NCBI RefSeq assembly: GCF_900698915.1
Contig: NZ_LR217710.1
Coordinates: 186,001-250,000 of the forward strand
Direction: 5' to 3'
Length of the DNA: 64,000 nt
Source of the DNA: Buchnera aphidicola (Cinara curvipes)
GTDB lineage: Bacteria > Pseudomonadota > Gammaproteobacteria > Enterobacterales > Enterobacteriaceae
A model generated the notes under the pieces. The model did no database searches, was not told where the DNA came from, and worked only from the letters and a program-made list of their open reading frames with translations. Below, piece after piece: positions 41,220 to 52,005 of this stretch. The position numbers and the translations under genes were made by a program. Numbering within the stretch: position 1 is the first letter of the stretch; the number at the start of each line of letters is the position of its first letter.

Positions 41220-41881
41220 TAGTTAACCTTTTAATAAGTAAATATTTATTTATAAAAATAAATAATTTTAATAATTTAAAAATATTAATTTAATACTTTT
41301 AAAAATAGTTAAAAATCTTTTTTTATAAAAAAATTACTATTTTTTATAAATAGAATTTTTTTTACAAAAATAAAAAAAAATGAAAAATATTTTGTTTATA
41401 TATTTTATATATTATAATATAATAAATTTTTAAAAATATTTTATTTAAATTTATTTAATATTTTATTAATAATTAAAAATTATTTAATAAAAATATTCTT
41501 TCAAATAATAGAATAGTTATTTATTTTTAATAAAAAGTAAAAATTAAATTTTATTTAAATATTATATATTAACAATTTAATAAAATTAAAAAATTATATA
41601 AATTTAATTTTATATTAAATTTTAATTTAAATATAAAAAATACAAAATATATATTGTAAGATAATTTTAGTAAATACGAAAAATTTTTATTGTACAATAA
41701 AAATATAAAGTTTTTTATATAAAATATATAATCAATTAATTTAATTTATTAAAATAAGAAAACAATAAATTTAAAATTTATAGGTTAAAATATTTATTTT
41801 ATTAAAAAAATTAATTTACTAAAACAGTAAAAATATTTTATAAAAATATAAACACATAAAAAAAATATAGAGTATTTTAAT
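41220..41881. other. 662-base gene-free divergent region between fldA and ybgI
   Basis: The longest intergenic stretch in the window. Almost pure A/T; no RNA gene, no open frame of protein-like composition and no clear promoter. It is a candidate place for a fully eroded gene, but nothing can be recognised. Confidence 0.6.
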
Positions 41882-42631
41882 ATGAATAATTTCTTTCTTG
41901 AAAAAATAGTTAATAAAAAATTAAATAATGATAAATATAAAAATGATTATTCACCTAATGGCTTGCAAGTAGAAGGAGCATCTGAGATTAAACGTATAGT
42001 AACTGGAGTGACTGCCTGTAAAAATCTTTTAAATATGGCTGTAAAATATCATGCGGATGCAGTTATTGTACATCATGGTTATTTTTGGAAAAACCAAGAA
42101 AAAAAAATTTTAGGAATGTATAAAAATCGATTAAAAATATTATTATCTAATAATATTAATTTATATAGTTGGCATTTACCTTTAGATCTTCATCCTAAAA
42201 TAGGTAATAATACTCAATTAGGAAAAATATTGAATATTTCTATTTATGATTATATTTCTCCATATGTTCCAATTGGAAAATTTAAAAAAAAACATACTGT
42301 AGAATCATTAAAAAAGGTAATTACAAAAAAACTAAACAGAAAACCATTTCATTATGGAAAAACTGGTCCAAAATATATTCATAATATAGCATGGTGTACA
42401 GGAAAAGGACAAAATTTTTTTAATCAAGCTATATCTTCAAATATTGATGCTTATTTAACTGGAGAAGTATCAGAAGAAACAATACATATAGCAGAAGAAA
42501 ATAATATACATTTTTTTTCATTAGGACACCATGCTACAGAAAAATCAGGAATTTATTTATTAGGTAAATGGTTATCTAAAAAAGATAAAGATTTGAATAT
42601 TAAATTTATTGATGTTTATAACCCTATTTAA
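41882..42631 (+). CDS. ybgI: YbgI, Nif3-family dinuclear metal-binding hydrolase-like protein
   Basis: It has 249 residues (E. coli YbgI 247). The metal site is complete: DAVIVHHGYFWKN (two His), WHLPLDLHPKIGNN (Asp) and LGHHATEKSGIY (His and Glu). DYSPNGLQVEGASEI matches the family start. The cellular reaction is uncertain; family members are annotated as GTP cyclohydrolase-like or radiation-resistance proteins, and I do not assign a substrate. It precedes sucA by 63 bases. Confidence 0.93.
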   Translation: MNNFFLEKIVNKKLNNDKYKNDYSPNGLQVEGASEIKRIVTGVTACKNLLNMAVKYHADAVIVHHGYFWKNQEKKILGMYKNRLKILLSNNINLYSWHLPLDLHPKIGNNTQLGKILNISIYDYISPYVPIGKFKKKHTVESLKKVITKKLNRKPFHYGKTGPKYIHNIAWCTGKGQNFFNQAISSNIDAYLTGEVSEETIHIAEENNIHFFSLGHHATEKSGIYLLGKWLSKKDKDLNIKFIDVYNPI

Positions 42632-42694
42632 TAAAATTAAATATTAATTAATATTTTAATTTATTAATTTTTTAAAAATTTAAATAAAATAAAT

Positions 42695-45487
42695 ATGAAA
42701 AATAAAAAAAAAATACCCCTCTTTAATAATAACGGATGGTTATATTCAGATAATCAATCATTTTTAGAAAATATTTATAAAAAGTTTTTATCCAATTCTG
42801 AAAAGTTAAATAGCTCTTGGAGAAATATATTTAATCAATTATTAGATCAAAAAAATTTTAAATATAAAAATACAAGATTTTATGATCTAAAAAAAAAAAA
42901 TATTAAATATAATTCAAGTAATTTAAAATATAATAATAATTCTATAATTTCAAAAGAAAAATTATTAAATTTAATAAATGCTTATAGAAATTTTGGACAT
43001 TATATATCACAATTAAATCCATTAATTTTAAGTAAAACAAAAAATAACATTCCTGAATTATCATATTCATTTTATAAAATAAAAAAAGAAGAATTAAATT
43101 CCTTAATACATTTTGATTTTTTGTTTTTTAAAAAAAATATTAATTCTTTTAAAGAAATATATTTATTTTTTAAAAAAAAATATTCCAATTATATTGGATT
43201 TGAGTATATGCATATTAATAATATGTATGAAAAAAAATGGTTACAAAAATATATTGAAAATAATGATTTTACAAATTCTATATCTGATATAGATAGAAAA
43301 AATATATTAAAAGATTTAATTAAATCTACTACTTTTGAAAAATTTCTTCATACTAAATTTCCCGGAAGTAAAAGATTTTCATTAGAAGGATGTGATGTTT
43401 TAATTCCCCTTTTAAAAGAAATCATAACATTTTGTATAAAAAAAAAAACTAAGAAAATATTTTTGGGTATGGCGCATCGAGGAAGATTAAATGTTATGCA
43501 AAATGTTTTAAAACATAACGTTTTAAATATGTTTCAAAATCATTCTAAAACATTTAATAATCATAACGGAACAGGTGATGTAAAATATCATTTAGGATTT
43601 AAGAAAATAATTAAATTTAAAGAAAAAGAAATTGAAATTAATTTATTAGATAATCCATCTCACTTAGAAATTATTACTCCTGTTGTTATTGGTTGTTGTA
43701 AATTTTTTATAGATAAAACAAAAAATAAAGATAATCCTTTACCAATAATTATACACGGTGATGCTGCATTTATTGGTCAAGGAGTTATACAAGAAACATT
43801 AAATATGTCTCAAGTTCCAGCATATAATGTTTTTGGAAGTATACATATTATTATAAATAATCAAATTGCTTTTACTACATCTAATTCAAAATATCTTAGA
43901 ACTAGTACATACTGTACAGATATTGCTAAAATGATTAATTCTCCTATATTTCATGTTAATGCTGATCAACCAGAACTAGTAATTTTTGTTCTTAAATTAG
44001 CTTTAAAATTTCGATATTTATTTAAAAAAGATGTTTTTATTGAATTAATTTGTTATAGACGATTAGGTCACAATGAAGTAGATGATCCGTATATCACACA
44101 ACCAAAAATGTATAATATAATTAATCAACATAAACGTATATGTTATTTATATTTTAATAAAATAATTAATAAAATAAATAATATAAACATTTCATATAAA
44201 AAATTATATAAAAATTATATGAATAAATTATCTAATATTTTAAAAAATACTAATAAAAATTCAAAAAATAAAATATTATTAAATAAAAAAAATACTTCAT
44301 TAAAAAATTTAAATTTTAAAATAATTGATTATAAAAAAATAAAAAAAATAGTCAAATATTTATTTAAATTACCAAATAATTTTATTATGCATCCCCAAGT
44401 AAAAAAAATTTTCTATAATAGAAATCAAATGATAAATAATAAAATTCCATTGGATTGGGGTATGGCAGAAAATTTAGTGTATGCCGTTTTAATGTATTAT
44501 GGTATTACCTGTCGATTAACAGGAGAAGATGTTAGTAGAGGAACTTTTTGTCACAGACATATTTCTATAGTTTGTCAAAAAAATAATATTATATATACTC
44601 CTTTGAAAAATTTAAATCATTTAAATGGATTATTTTATGTTTGGGATTCAGTTTTATCAGAAGAATCTGTTTTAGCATTTGAACACGGTTATTCTATGGT
44701 ATCTAGTAAATTACTAAATATATGGGAAGCACAATTTGGTGATTTTTCAAATGGAGCTCAAATTGTTATTGATCAATTTATAGTTTCAAGTTTACAAAAA
44801 TGGGGTTATTCTTCACCATTAGTAATTTTATTACCACACGGTTATGAAGGACAGGGACCGGAACATTCTTCAGGAAGATTAGAACGATATTTACAATTAT
44901 GTGCTCAAAATAATATAAAAATATATATACCAACAACAGTATCTCAAATATACCATGTATTATTAAAAAAAGGAAAAAGTTTATCTAAAAAACCTTTAAT
45001 TATTTTTACTCCTAAATCATTATTAAGAAATCCACTAACATTTATTTCTATTAAAAAATTATTAATTGAAAAATTCCATAAAATATTAATAACTAAACCA
45101 AATAAAGAAAAAAATTTAATATATCGTGTTATTTTTTGTTCAGGAAAAATTTATTATGAATTATTAGATTTTTATAAAAAAAATAAAATTATTGATTCGA
45201 TAATAATACGTATTGAACAACTATATCCTTTTCCTTTTTTAAAAATAAATAATATTATAAGTCAATTTATTAATATTAAATATTTTATATGGTGTCAAGA
45301 AGAACCTATGAATCAAGGTAGTTGGACATATATTTATTTTTATTTTAAAAAATATATTTTAATACATTATAAGAATATAGAATTAAAATATTCTGGTCGT
45401 CCAAAATTATCTTCTACTGCTGAAGGAAATTTCCTTAATCACCAAATACAACAAATAAAAATTATAAAATCAGCATTTTCTATGTAA
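42695..45487 (+). CDS. sucA: 2-oxoglutarate dehydrogenase E1 component
   Basis: Thiamine-diphosphate decarboxylase of the 2-oxoglutarate dehydrogenase complex. It has 930 residues (E. coli 933). Conserved blocks are LGMAHRGRLNVMQNVL, GTGDVKYHLGF, PIIIHGDAAFIGQGVIQE (cofactor region), INNQIAFTTSNS, LTGEDVSRGTFCHRH and LLPHGYEGQGPEHSS. The first 60 residues are poorly conserved apart from the E2/E3-binding start (FLENIYKKFLSNSEKLNSSW). An A12 tract at 42889 is in frame. sucB follows after 24 bases; sdh and sucCD are not adjacent, unlike E. coli. Confidence 0.97.
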   Translation: MKNKKKIPLFNNNGWLYSDNQSFLENIYKKFLSNSEKLNSSWRNIFNQLLDQKNFKYKNTRFYDLKKKNIKYNSSNLKYNNNSIISKEKLLNLINAYRNFGHYISQLNPLILSKTKNNIPELSYSFYKIKKEELNSLIHFDFLFFKKNINSFKEIYLFFKKKYSNYIGFEYMHINNMYEKKWLQKYIENNDFTNSISDIDRKNILKDLIKSTTFEKFLHTKFPGSKRFSLEGCDVLIPLLKEIITFCIKKKTKKIFLGMAHRGRLNVMQNVLKHNVLNMFQNHSKTFNNHNGTGDVKYHLGFKKIIKFKEKEIEINLLDNPSHLEIITPVVIGCCKFFIDKTKNKDNPLPIIIHGDAAFIGQGVIQETLNMSQVPAYNVFGSIHIIINNQIAFTTSNSKYLRTSTYCTDIAKMINSPIFHVNADQPELVIFVLKLALKFRYLFKKDVFIELICYRRLGHNEVDDPYITQPKMYNIINQHKRICYLYFNKIINKINNINISYKKLYKNYMNKLSNILKNTNKNSKNKILLNKKNTSLKNLNFKIIDYKKIKKIVKYLFKLPNNFIMHPQVKKIFYNRNQMINNKIPLDWGMAENLVYAVLMYYGITCRLTGEDVSRGTFCHRHISIVCQKNNIIYTPLKNLNHLNGLFYVWDSVLSEESVLAFEHGYSMVSSKLLNIWEAQFGDFSNGAQIVIDQFIVSSLQKWGYSSPLVILLPHGYEGQGPEHSSGRLERYLQLCAQNNIKIYIPTTVSQIYHVLLKKGKSLSKKPLIIFTPKSLLRNPLTFISIKKLLIEKFHKILITKPNKEKNLIYRVIFCSGKIYYELLDFYKKNKIIDSIIIRIEQLYPFPFLKINNIISQFINIKYFIWCQEEPMNQGSWTYIYFYFKKYILIHYKNIELKYSGRPKLSSTAEGNFLNHQIQQIKIIKSAFSM

Positions 45488-45511
45488 ATAAAAAAATAAT
45501 AAGTGAAATCT

Positions 45512-46708
45512 ATGAAAAAAAATATCGAAATTTTAGCTCCAGATTTACCTGAATCAGTTAATAATGCAGTTATGTTAAAATGGCATAAAAAAATAGGAGA
45601 TTATATTAAAGAAGATGAACTGATTGCTGAAATTGAAACAGATAAAATTATCTTAGAGATTTCATCTCCTATAAATGGTATTTTAAAATCACAAATGTCA
45701 TTAGTTGGACAAATAATTAAATCAAAATCAATACTTGGATATATTCAATCAACTAATTTAGAAAAAAATATATCTAATATAAACAACGAATTTAAAAAAA
45801 ATAATAATTCTCAATTTTTTTTTACACCTACAATGCGTAGATTAATTTCATATAATGAAATAGATAAAAAGAAAATCAAAGGTATTAAAATAAATGGAAA
45901 AATTACTAAAAAAAATTTTATCATTGAGAAAATAAACAAAAAAAATAAAAAAATATCTAAAAAAAAAATAGATCAAAAAAAATTATTTAATAAAAAAAAT
46001 GTCGATGAACGTAGTTATACTAGAATTTCTATGAATCCATTAAGAAAAAAAATTTCTGAAAGATTATTATTAACAAAACAAAAAACAGCAATGTTAACTA
46101 CTTTTAATGAAGTGAATATGAAACCTATTATTTCATTAAGAAATAAATATAAAGATATTTTTGAAAAAAAATATGAATCTAAATTAGGTTATATGTCTTT
46201 TTATGTCAAAGCAGTTACTCAAGCATTAAAACAGTTTCCAGAAATAAATGCATCAATTGATGGAACTGATATTATCTATCATAATTATTATGATATAAAT
46301 ATTGCAGTATCAACTTCTAGAGGGTTAATAACTCCTATTTTAAAAAATACTAACTTTTTATCTATGTTTGAAATTGAAAAAAAAATAAAATCTTTTTCTA
46401 TTTTAGGTCAAACTGGTAAAATAAAATTAGAAGATTTAGAATCTGGTACATTTACTATTACTAATGGAGGTGTATTTGGTTCATTAATGTCAACTCCTAT
46501 TATTAATTATCCGCAAGTAGCAATTTTAGGTATGCATCATATTAAAAATAGACCGGTAGTAATATGTAATAAAATTAAAATACTACCTATGATGTATTTA
46601 GCTTTATCATATGATCATCAATTAATTGATGGAAAACAAGCAATACAATTTTTAAATTATATAAAAGATATTATAGAAGATTTTTCACGTATTATTATTA
46701 ATATATAA
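45512..46708 (+). CDS. sucB: 2-oxoglutarate dehydrogenase E2 component (dihydrolipoyl succinyltransferase)
   Basis: Core of the complex; the lipoyl arm swings between subunits. It has 398 residues from ATG 45512 (MKKNIEILAPDLPESV, as in E. coli); a GTG at 45503 is a weaker start. Domains: lipoyl (1-77, lipoylated Lys in EIETDKIILEI), peripheral subunit-binding (TPTMRRLISYNEIDKKKIKG), a Lys/Asn-rich linker, and the catalytic domain with SYDHQLIDGKQAIQFL (His and Asp). The lipoyl group would come from LipA and LipB in this window. Confidence 0.97.
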   Translation: MKKNIEILAPDLPESVNNAVMLKWHKKIGDYIKEDELIAEIETDKIILEISSPINGILKSQMSLVGQIIKSKSILGYIQSTNLEKNISNINNEFKKNNNSQFFFTPTMRRLISYNEIDKKKIKGIKINGKITKKNFIIEKINKKNKKISKKKIDQKKLFNKKNVDERSYTRISMNPLRKKISERLLLTKQKTAMLTTFNEVNMKPIISLRNKYKDIFEKKYESKLGYMSFYVKAVTQALKQFPEINASIDGTDIIYHNYYDINIAVSTSRGLITPILKNTNFLSMFEIEKKIKSFSILGQTGKIKLEDLESGTFTITNGGVFGSLMSTPIINYPQVAILGMHHIKNRPVVICNKIKILPMMYLALSYDHQLIDGKQAIQFLNYIKDIIEDFSRIIINI

Positions 46709-46983
46709 ATATTAATATTATAATTTTATAAAATTTATATATTGCTTTTAATAAAGTAAAAATATTACTATATATTAAATATATATAATTAGAATTATTA
46801 AAAATAAATAATTTATAAAAAATTAACTATTTATTAATTATTTAATTTATATTATTTATATATACATATAGTTATAAAAATAATAAAATATTTATTATAT
46901 TAATAATATATATATACACTATAATGTAATATTAAATTTATAAAAGTAAAAATCATTATAAATAATAAAAACATAGGTAATTT

Positions 46984-47676
46984 ATGAATATAAAAAAAAT
47001 AATTTTAATGCGACACGGGGAAAGTAAATGGAATCAATTAAATAAATTTACAGGATGGAAAGATATAAAATTATCTAAAAGAGGAAAAAAAGAAGCACGA
47101 GATGCAGCAAAATTATTAAAAAAAAATAATTTTTCTTTTGATATTGCTTTTACATCTCTCTTACAAAGAGCTATAAAAACTACTTATATAATTTTAAGTT
47201 ATTTAAATTGTATGTGGATACCAGTACATAAATCATGGAAATTAAATGAACGTAATTATGGATCCTTAGAAGGATTAAATAAAGAAGAAACAATAAAAAA
47301 ATATGGAAAAAAACAAGTACAGTTATGGAGACGTAGCTTTAAAATTTTCCCCCCAAGTTTAAATATTAAAGATTTTAATAATTTAAAATCTGATCAAAAA
47401 TATAAAAAATTAAAAGAAAATGAAATACCAACTTCTGAGAGTTTAGAAAAAACATTTAATCGAGTTATTCCTTTTTGGAAATCAAAAATTATTCCGCAAT
47501 TAAATAAAAATAAAAATATTATTATAATAGCACATGGTAACTCACTACGTGCATTAATAAAGTATTTAAATAAAATTAATGATACTGATATTACAAATTT
47601 AGATATTTCTACAGGTTCTCCTATTATATATGAATTTTCTAGTGAAAATAAACCAATAAGATATTATTATTTATAA
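46984..47676 (+). CDS. gpmA: 2,3-bisphosphoglycerate-dependent phosphoglycerate mutase
   Basis: Interconverts 3- and 2-phosphoglycerate. It has 230 residues (E. coli 250; shorter at the C-terminus). The phosphorylated histidine is in LMRHGESKWNQLNKFTGW, the second histidine in IIAHGNSLRALIKYL, and YGSLEGLNKEETIKKYG is typical. It is isolated between A/T-rich gaps of 275 and 215 bases in which I see nothing. Confidence 0.97.
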   Translation: MNIKKIILMRHGESKWNQLNKFTGWKDIKLSKRGKKEARDAAKLLKKNNFSFDIAFTSLLQRAIKTTYIILSYLNCMWIPVHKSWKLNERNYGSLEGLNKEETIKKYGKKQVQLWRRSFKIFPPSLNIKDFNNLKSDQKYKKLKENEIPTSESLEKTFNRVIPFWKSKIIPQLNKNKNIIIIAHGNSLRALIKYLNKINDTDITNLDISTGSPIIYEFSSENKPIRYYYL

Positions 47677-47891
47677 AATATTTTTTAAAATAAATTTTTT
47701 ATAATTTACATAAAAATTTAAATTATAAATAATCTTATTATATAGATCTATTTTAACAGACATATTAAAAATATAACTATTTTTTTATATATTTTTGATT
47801 TCTGTAAATAATATATTCTTCATATATTATTAAATATTAATAATTTTTATATTATTAAAACATATATAAAAATTAAGGTTATATAATTATT

Positions 47892-48857
47892 ATGATTAAA
47901 AAAATAGGAGTATTAACAAGCGGGGGTGATTCTCCCGGGATGAACGCAGCAATTCGATCTATAGTATATACAGCTTTAAATAATAATTTAGAAGTCATAG
48001 GAGTTCATAATGGTTTCTTAGGATTATATAAAAATACAATGATACCTTTATATTATAATGATGTCTCTAATTTAATTAATAAAGGTGGAACATTTCTGGG
48101 TTCTTCAAGATTTTCAGAATTTAAATTAGAAAAAATAAGACTTGAAGCTATAAATAATATTTTTAAAAGAAAAATTGATGTTTTAATTATTATTGGTGGT
48201 GATGGATCGTATATAGGAGCTAAATTCTTAACAGAAATGGGTGTTCCATGTATTGGAATACCAGGAACTATAGATAATGATGTTTCAGGAACGGATTATA
48301 CTATAGGGTACTTTACTGCTTTAGAAACAATAGTGAATGCAATTGATAAATTAAGAGATACTACTTCTTCACATCAAAGAATTTCAATAATAGAAATTAT
48401 GGGTCGTTACTGTGGAGATTTAACTTTATCTGCCTCTATAGCTGGGGGTTGTGAATTCATCATTATTCCAGAAATTACTTATAAAAAAGAATTGTTATTA
48501 TTGGAAATACAAAAAAGTATTAAAAAGGGAAATAAACATGCCATTATAGCAGTTACCGAAAATATATGCGATGTAAATAAATTAGCAAAATATATTCAAA
48601 AAAAAACCAATCAAGAAACACGAGCAACAATACTTGGATATATTCAAAGAGGAGGAATTCCAATTGCATATGACAGAATTCTAGCATCACGAATGGGAAT
48701 ATATGCAGTGCAACTGTTATTAGAAGGAAAAAAAGGAAAATGTATTGGAATTATAAATAATAAAATTGTTCATCACGATATTAGTTATGCTTTATTAAAT
48801 ATGAAAAAATCTTTTGAATACAATTTATTAAACGTAATAAAAAATTGTAATAATTAA
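47892..48857 (+). CDS. pfkA: 6-phosphofructokinase
   Basis: ATP-dependent phosphorylation of fructose 6-phosphate. It has 321 residues (E. coli 320). The ATP site is [17 protein letters not shown], the GGDGS motif is [11 protein letters not shown], the catalytic aspartate is in [18 protein letters not shown], and substrate residues are in [11 protein letters not shown]. It ends at an unusually GC-rich hairpin shared with tpiA. Confidence 0.98.
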   Translation: MIKKIGVLTSGGDSPGMNAAIRSIVYTALNNNLEVIGVHNGFLGLYKNTMIPLYYNDVSNLINKGGTFLGSSRFSEFKLEKIRLEAINNIFKRKIDVLIIIGGDGSYIGAKFLTEMGVPCIGIPGTIDNDVSGTDYTIGYFTALETIVNAIDKLRDTTSSHQRISIIEIMGRYCGDLTLSASIAGGCEFIIIPEITYKKELLLLEIQKSIKKGNKHAIIAVTENICDVNKLAKYIQKKTNQETRATILGYIQRGGIPIAYDRILASRMGIYAVQLLLEGKKGKCIGIINNKIVHHDISYALLNMKKSFEYNLLNVIKNCNN

Positions 48858-48888
48858 ATTTTTATTTTACAAATTATAGCAGTATAAT

Positions 48889-48910
48889 AAGTGCCGGTAC
48901 ACCGGCGCTT
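48889..48910. terminator. GC-rich hairpin between convergent pfkA and tpiA
   Basis: AAGTGCCGG (48889-48897), loop TACA, CCGGCGCTT (48902-48910), with one wobble pair. In non-coding DNA this G+C content is exceptional here. It lies 31 bases after pfkA and 120 bases after the end of tpiA, so it fits a bidirectional terminator, although no long T-run follows directly. Confidence 0.65.
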
Positions 48911-49030
48911 AAATATAATTTATTTTTATATAAATAATTAAAAATAATTATTTTTTAAAAATTTATTTTAAATAAAAAAAATTATATTTTTCATTTATTT
49001 TTCAATATAAAATACACATAATATTATGTA

Positions 49031-49795
49031 TTATATATTTGCTATTTCTATAATTTTAGTAAATTCTTTTAATTTTAAAGAAGCTCCTCCTATTAAAAAT
49101 CCATCGACATCTTTTTGAATAATTAATTTTTTTGCATTTTTTCTAGTAACAGAACCTCCGTACTGAATAAAAAAATTTTTAATTTTATGATTAATTTTAC
49201 TTTTTATATAATTACGTATAAAATGAGAAATATATTGAACATCTTTATATTTAGCTGAATTTTTAGAACCAATTGCCCAAATAGGCTCATAGGCAATAAT
49301 AGAATTATCAAATGCATAAGAGCCGCACATATCAAATATTATATCAATTTGTTTTGTACATATTTCTTTAGTTTTTTTATTTATTTTTTCTTCTTGTGTT
49401 TCTCCTATACATAAAATAGGAATTAATTTTTTTTCCTTTAAAGTATGAAATTTTTTTGCAATAATTATATTACTTTCTTGATGATTAAATCGTCTTTCTG
49501 AATGACCAATAATAACATATTTAACCCCTATGTCTTTTAGCATGCAAGAAGAAATTTCTCCTGTAAATGGACCCAAAATATGATTATCAACATTTTGAGA
49601 TCCTAAAAAAAAATTTCTATCATTAGATGAAAAAATTTTTTGAATTAAGTAAATATATACAATCGGAGGTGTTATTATTACCGTGCATTTCTTATAATAT
49701 CTAATTAAAAATTTATTCAATAGTTTAAAAAAATTTCTAATAAAAACTTTATTACCATTTAATTTCCAGTTACCTATAATAATTGGTTTAATCAT
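49031..49795 (-). CDS. tpiA: Triosephosphate isomerase
   Basis: Interconverts dihydroxyacetone phosphate and glyceraldehyde 3-phosphate. It has 254 residues from ATG 49795 (MIKPIIIGNWKLNG; E. coli MRHPLVMGNWKLNG, 255 residues); a TTG at 49816 would add seven residues and overlaps a hairpin. The catalytic residues are in NWKLNG (Asn, Lys), IIGHSERR (His) and IAYEPIWAIG (Glu). The phosphate loop is GFLIGGASLK. Confidence 0.97.
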   Translation of the reverse strand: MIKPIIIGNWKLNGNKVFIRNFFKLLNKFLIRYYKKCTVIITPPIVYIYLIQKIFSSNDRNFFLGSQNVDNHILGPFTGEISSCMLKDIGVKYVIIGHSERRFNHQESNIIIAKKFHTLKEKKLIPILCIGETQEEKINKKTKEICTKQIDIIFDMCGSYAFDNSIIAYEPIWAIGSKNSAKYKDVQYISHFIRNYIKSKINHKIKNFFIQYGGSVTRKNAKKLIIQKDVDGFLIGGASLKLKEFTKIIEIANI

Positions 49796-49815
49796 TTTAT
49801 TAATTACCTTTTTCA

Positions 49816-49852
49816 AGCAACTATTGGAGTATAATATACTCTAATAATTGCT
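49816..49852 (-). promoter_or_regulatory. Long stem-loop just upstream of tpiA
   Basis: AGCAACTATTGGAGTATA at 49816-49833 is nearly complementary to TATACTCTAATAATTGCT at 49835-49852 (on the transcript one G-U pair and one A-C mismatch in 18). It stands 20 bases before the tpiA ATG and 57 bases after the ihfB stop. It may be an ihfB transcript end, a tpiA 5' hairpin, or an operator over a TATATT-like -10 box in its centre. Confidence 0.5.
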
Positions 49853-49909
49853 AAATTATAAAAAATATTTATTAAAAATATTATAATATATACAAGAATT
49901 TTAATAAAT

Positions 49910-50203
49910 TTAATTATTTTTGTACATATGATTTATTCGATCTCTTAATTGTTTACCTGGTTTAAAGTGCGGAACATACTTTCCCTTTAAATAAACTTGT
50001 TCACCTGTTTTTGGATTTCTACCCATTCTAGCGAACCGATAATGTAAAGAAAAACTACCAAAACCTCTAATTTCAATTCTATTACCTTTTTCTAAAGATA
50101 AAGACATGTATTCTAAAATATTTTTCACGATATATTCAATATTTTTTGCTGGAATATATTTTTTTTTTTCAGTAATTCTTTCAAATAACTCTGATTTTTT
50201 CAT
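49910..50203 (-). CDS. ihfB: Integration host factor subunit beta
   Basis: DNA-bending protein that dimerises with IhfA. It has 97 residues (E. coli 94). The DNA-binding arm is intact: [20 protein letters not shown] and [25 protein letters not shown] lies just before the ATG on the minus strand (50207-50211). It follows rpsA by 50 bases, the E. coli order rpsA-ihfB. The partner ihfA is not in the window. Confidence 0.96.
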   Translation of the reverse strand: MKKSELFERITEKKKYIPAKNIEYIVKNILEYMSLSLEKGNRIEIRGFGSFSLHYRFARMGRNPKTGEQVYLKGKYVPHFKPGKQLRDRINHMYKNN

Positions 50204-50253
50204 ATATCCTCTAAATAAAACTGTTAAATATTTTAATCTTTTAATAATTTTTT

Positions 50254-51924
50254 TTAATTTATTGCTTTTTCAAATGCTTTTGTCATAGTATTATCAATTT
50301 TTTTAGTATCAGTTGAATTTTCTTCTAATAATTTTTTTTTTATATTTTTATTATGTATATCTTCTGTAATAGATAAATAGATAATCCTATTTTTTTTATC
50401 AAATCCTAAAATTTGTGTTAATAAATTTTTTCCTATAGAAATCTGTGATATATATTTTTGACGATAATTAGAAGGTATGTCAATTAATTTTAAACAACCT
50501 TGAATTCCTTTTTCTATATTAAACAAAATAGCTTTTTCTTCAATCGATTTAATTAAACTATTAATTATAGTATTTTTTTTATTTTTTAAAATATATTTAT
50601 GAAAAGGATCTTCTTTTAATTGTTTAATTCCTAAAGATATACGTTCTCTATCAGGGTCTACTTGTAGAACTATTGCTTCTATATTTTCTCCCTTCTTATA
50701 TTTTTTTACTACTTTTTCTCCAGTAACTGACCAAGATAAATCAGATAAATGCACCAAACCATCTATTCCTCCTTCTAATCCTATAAAAATTCCAAAATCA
50801 GTAATTGATTTTATTTTTCCTTCTACTTTCGAACCTTTCTTATTATTCTCGAAAAATTTTTTCCAAGGATTAATTTTACATTGCTTAATTCCTAAAGAAA
50901 TTCTTCTTTTTTCTTCATCAATATTTAAAATAGATACACTTATTTTTTCTCCAGAAACAACTACTTTAGATGGATGAATATTTTTATTAGTCCAATCCAT
51001 TTCTGACACATGTACTAAACCTTCTACTCCTTCTTCTATTTCTACAAAACAACCATAATCAGTTAAATTTGTCACATATCCTGTATGCTTACTTCCTTCC
51101 GGATAACGTTTAGAAAGATTTTTCCACGGATCAATACTTAATTGTTTTAAACCAAGTGATACTCGTATTTTTTCTTCATCAAATTTTAATATTTTAACTT
51201 TAATTTGGTCTCCAATTTTGACTACTTCGCTTGGATGTTTAACTCTTCTCCAAGCCATATCTGTGATATGTAATAATCCATCTACACCACCTAAATCAAT
51301 AAAAGCTCCATAATCTGTTAAATTTTTTACTATTCCCTGAATAATATTATCTTCTTGTAAATTTTTTAATAATTGATCACGTTCTGCACTATTTTCTGAT
51401 TCAATAACAGCTTTTCGTGAAACAACAACATTATTTCTTTTTTTATCTAATTTAATAACCTTAAATTCTAGTTTTTTTCCTTCAAGGTGTAGTGTTTCTC
51501 TAACAGGACGAATATCTACTAAAGATCCAGGTAAAAAAGCTCTTATTTCATTTAATTCAACAGTAAAACCACCTTTTACTTTTCCATTAATAATACCAAT
51601 TACATTTAATAATTCTTTATGAGCTTGTTCCAATTTTATCCATGATTCATGTCTTTTTGCTTTTTCACGTGATAAAATAGTTTCTCCGAAACCATCTTCA
51701 ATCGCATCTAAAGAAACGTCTACAATATCACCTATTTTTACTTCTATATTTCCTTTTGAATTTTTAAATTGTTCTATAGGAATAGAAGATTCTGATTTTA
51801 ATCCAGCATCTACTAAAACTATATCATTATCTATAGATATTATAGTTCCTTGAATAATAGAACCTGGACGTGTTTCTACTTCCTTTAATGATTCTTCAAA
51901 TAACTCTGCAAAAGATATAGTCAT
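50254..51924 (-). CDS. rpsA: 30S ribosomal protein S1
   Basis: Holds mRNA on the 30S subunit, important for leaders with weak Shine-Dalgarno sites. It has 556 residues (E. coli 557) with six S1 repeats: two ribosome-binding at the N-terminus ([38 protein letters not shown]) and four RNA-binding ([59 protein letters not shown], and a degenerate last one). Repeat 6 and the tail are the least conserved. Its own start has no good Shine-Dalgarno site, as in E. coli. Confidence 0.98.
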   Translation of the reverse strand: MTISFAELFEESLKEVETRPGSIIQGTIISIDNDIVLVDAGLKSESSIPIEQFKNSKGNIEVKIGDIVDVSLDAIEDGFGETILSREKAKRHESWIKLEQAHKELLNVIGIINGKVKGGFTVELNEIRAFLPGSLVDIRPVRETLHLEGKKLEFKVIKLDKKRNNVVVSRKAVIESENSAERDQLLKNLQEDNIIQGIVKNLTDYGAFIDLGGVDGLLHITDMAWRRVKHPSEVVKIGDQIKVKILKFDEEKIRVSLGLKQLSIDPWKNLSKRYPEGSKHTGYVTNLTDYGCFVEIEEGVEGLVHVSEMDWTNKNIHPSKVVVSGEKISVSILNIDEEKRRISLGIKQCKINPWKKFFENNKKGSKVEGKIKSITDFGIFIGLEGGIDGLVHLSDLSWSVTGEKVVKKYKKGENIEAIVLQVDPDRERISLGIKQLKEDPFHKYILKNKKNTIINSLIKSIEEKAILFNIEKGIQGCLKLIDIPSNYRQKYISQISIGKNLLTQILGFDKKNRIIYLSITEDIHNKNIKKKLLEENSTDTKKIDNTMTKAFEKAIN

Positions 51925-51976
51925 ATAAAATAATCTATCAGTATAAAATTATAAATGTTTAAAACTAAAATATTAC

Positions 51977-52005
51977 AATATATTAAACATAAATAATATA
52001 GTCAA
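51977..52005 (-). promoter_or_regulatory. Probable sigma-70 promoter of rpsA
   Basis: On the minus strand TTGACT (52005-52000) is followed after 17 bases by TATATT (51982-51977), the best promoter match I find in the window. Transcription would start near 51970, giving a leader of about 45 bases. Confidence 0.65.
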
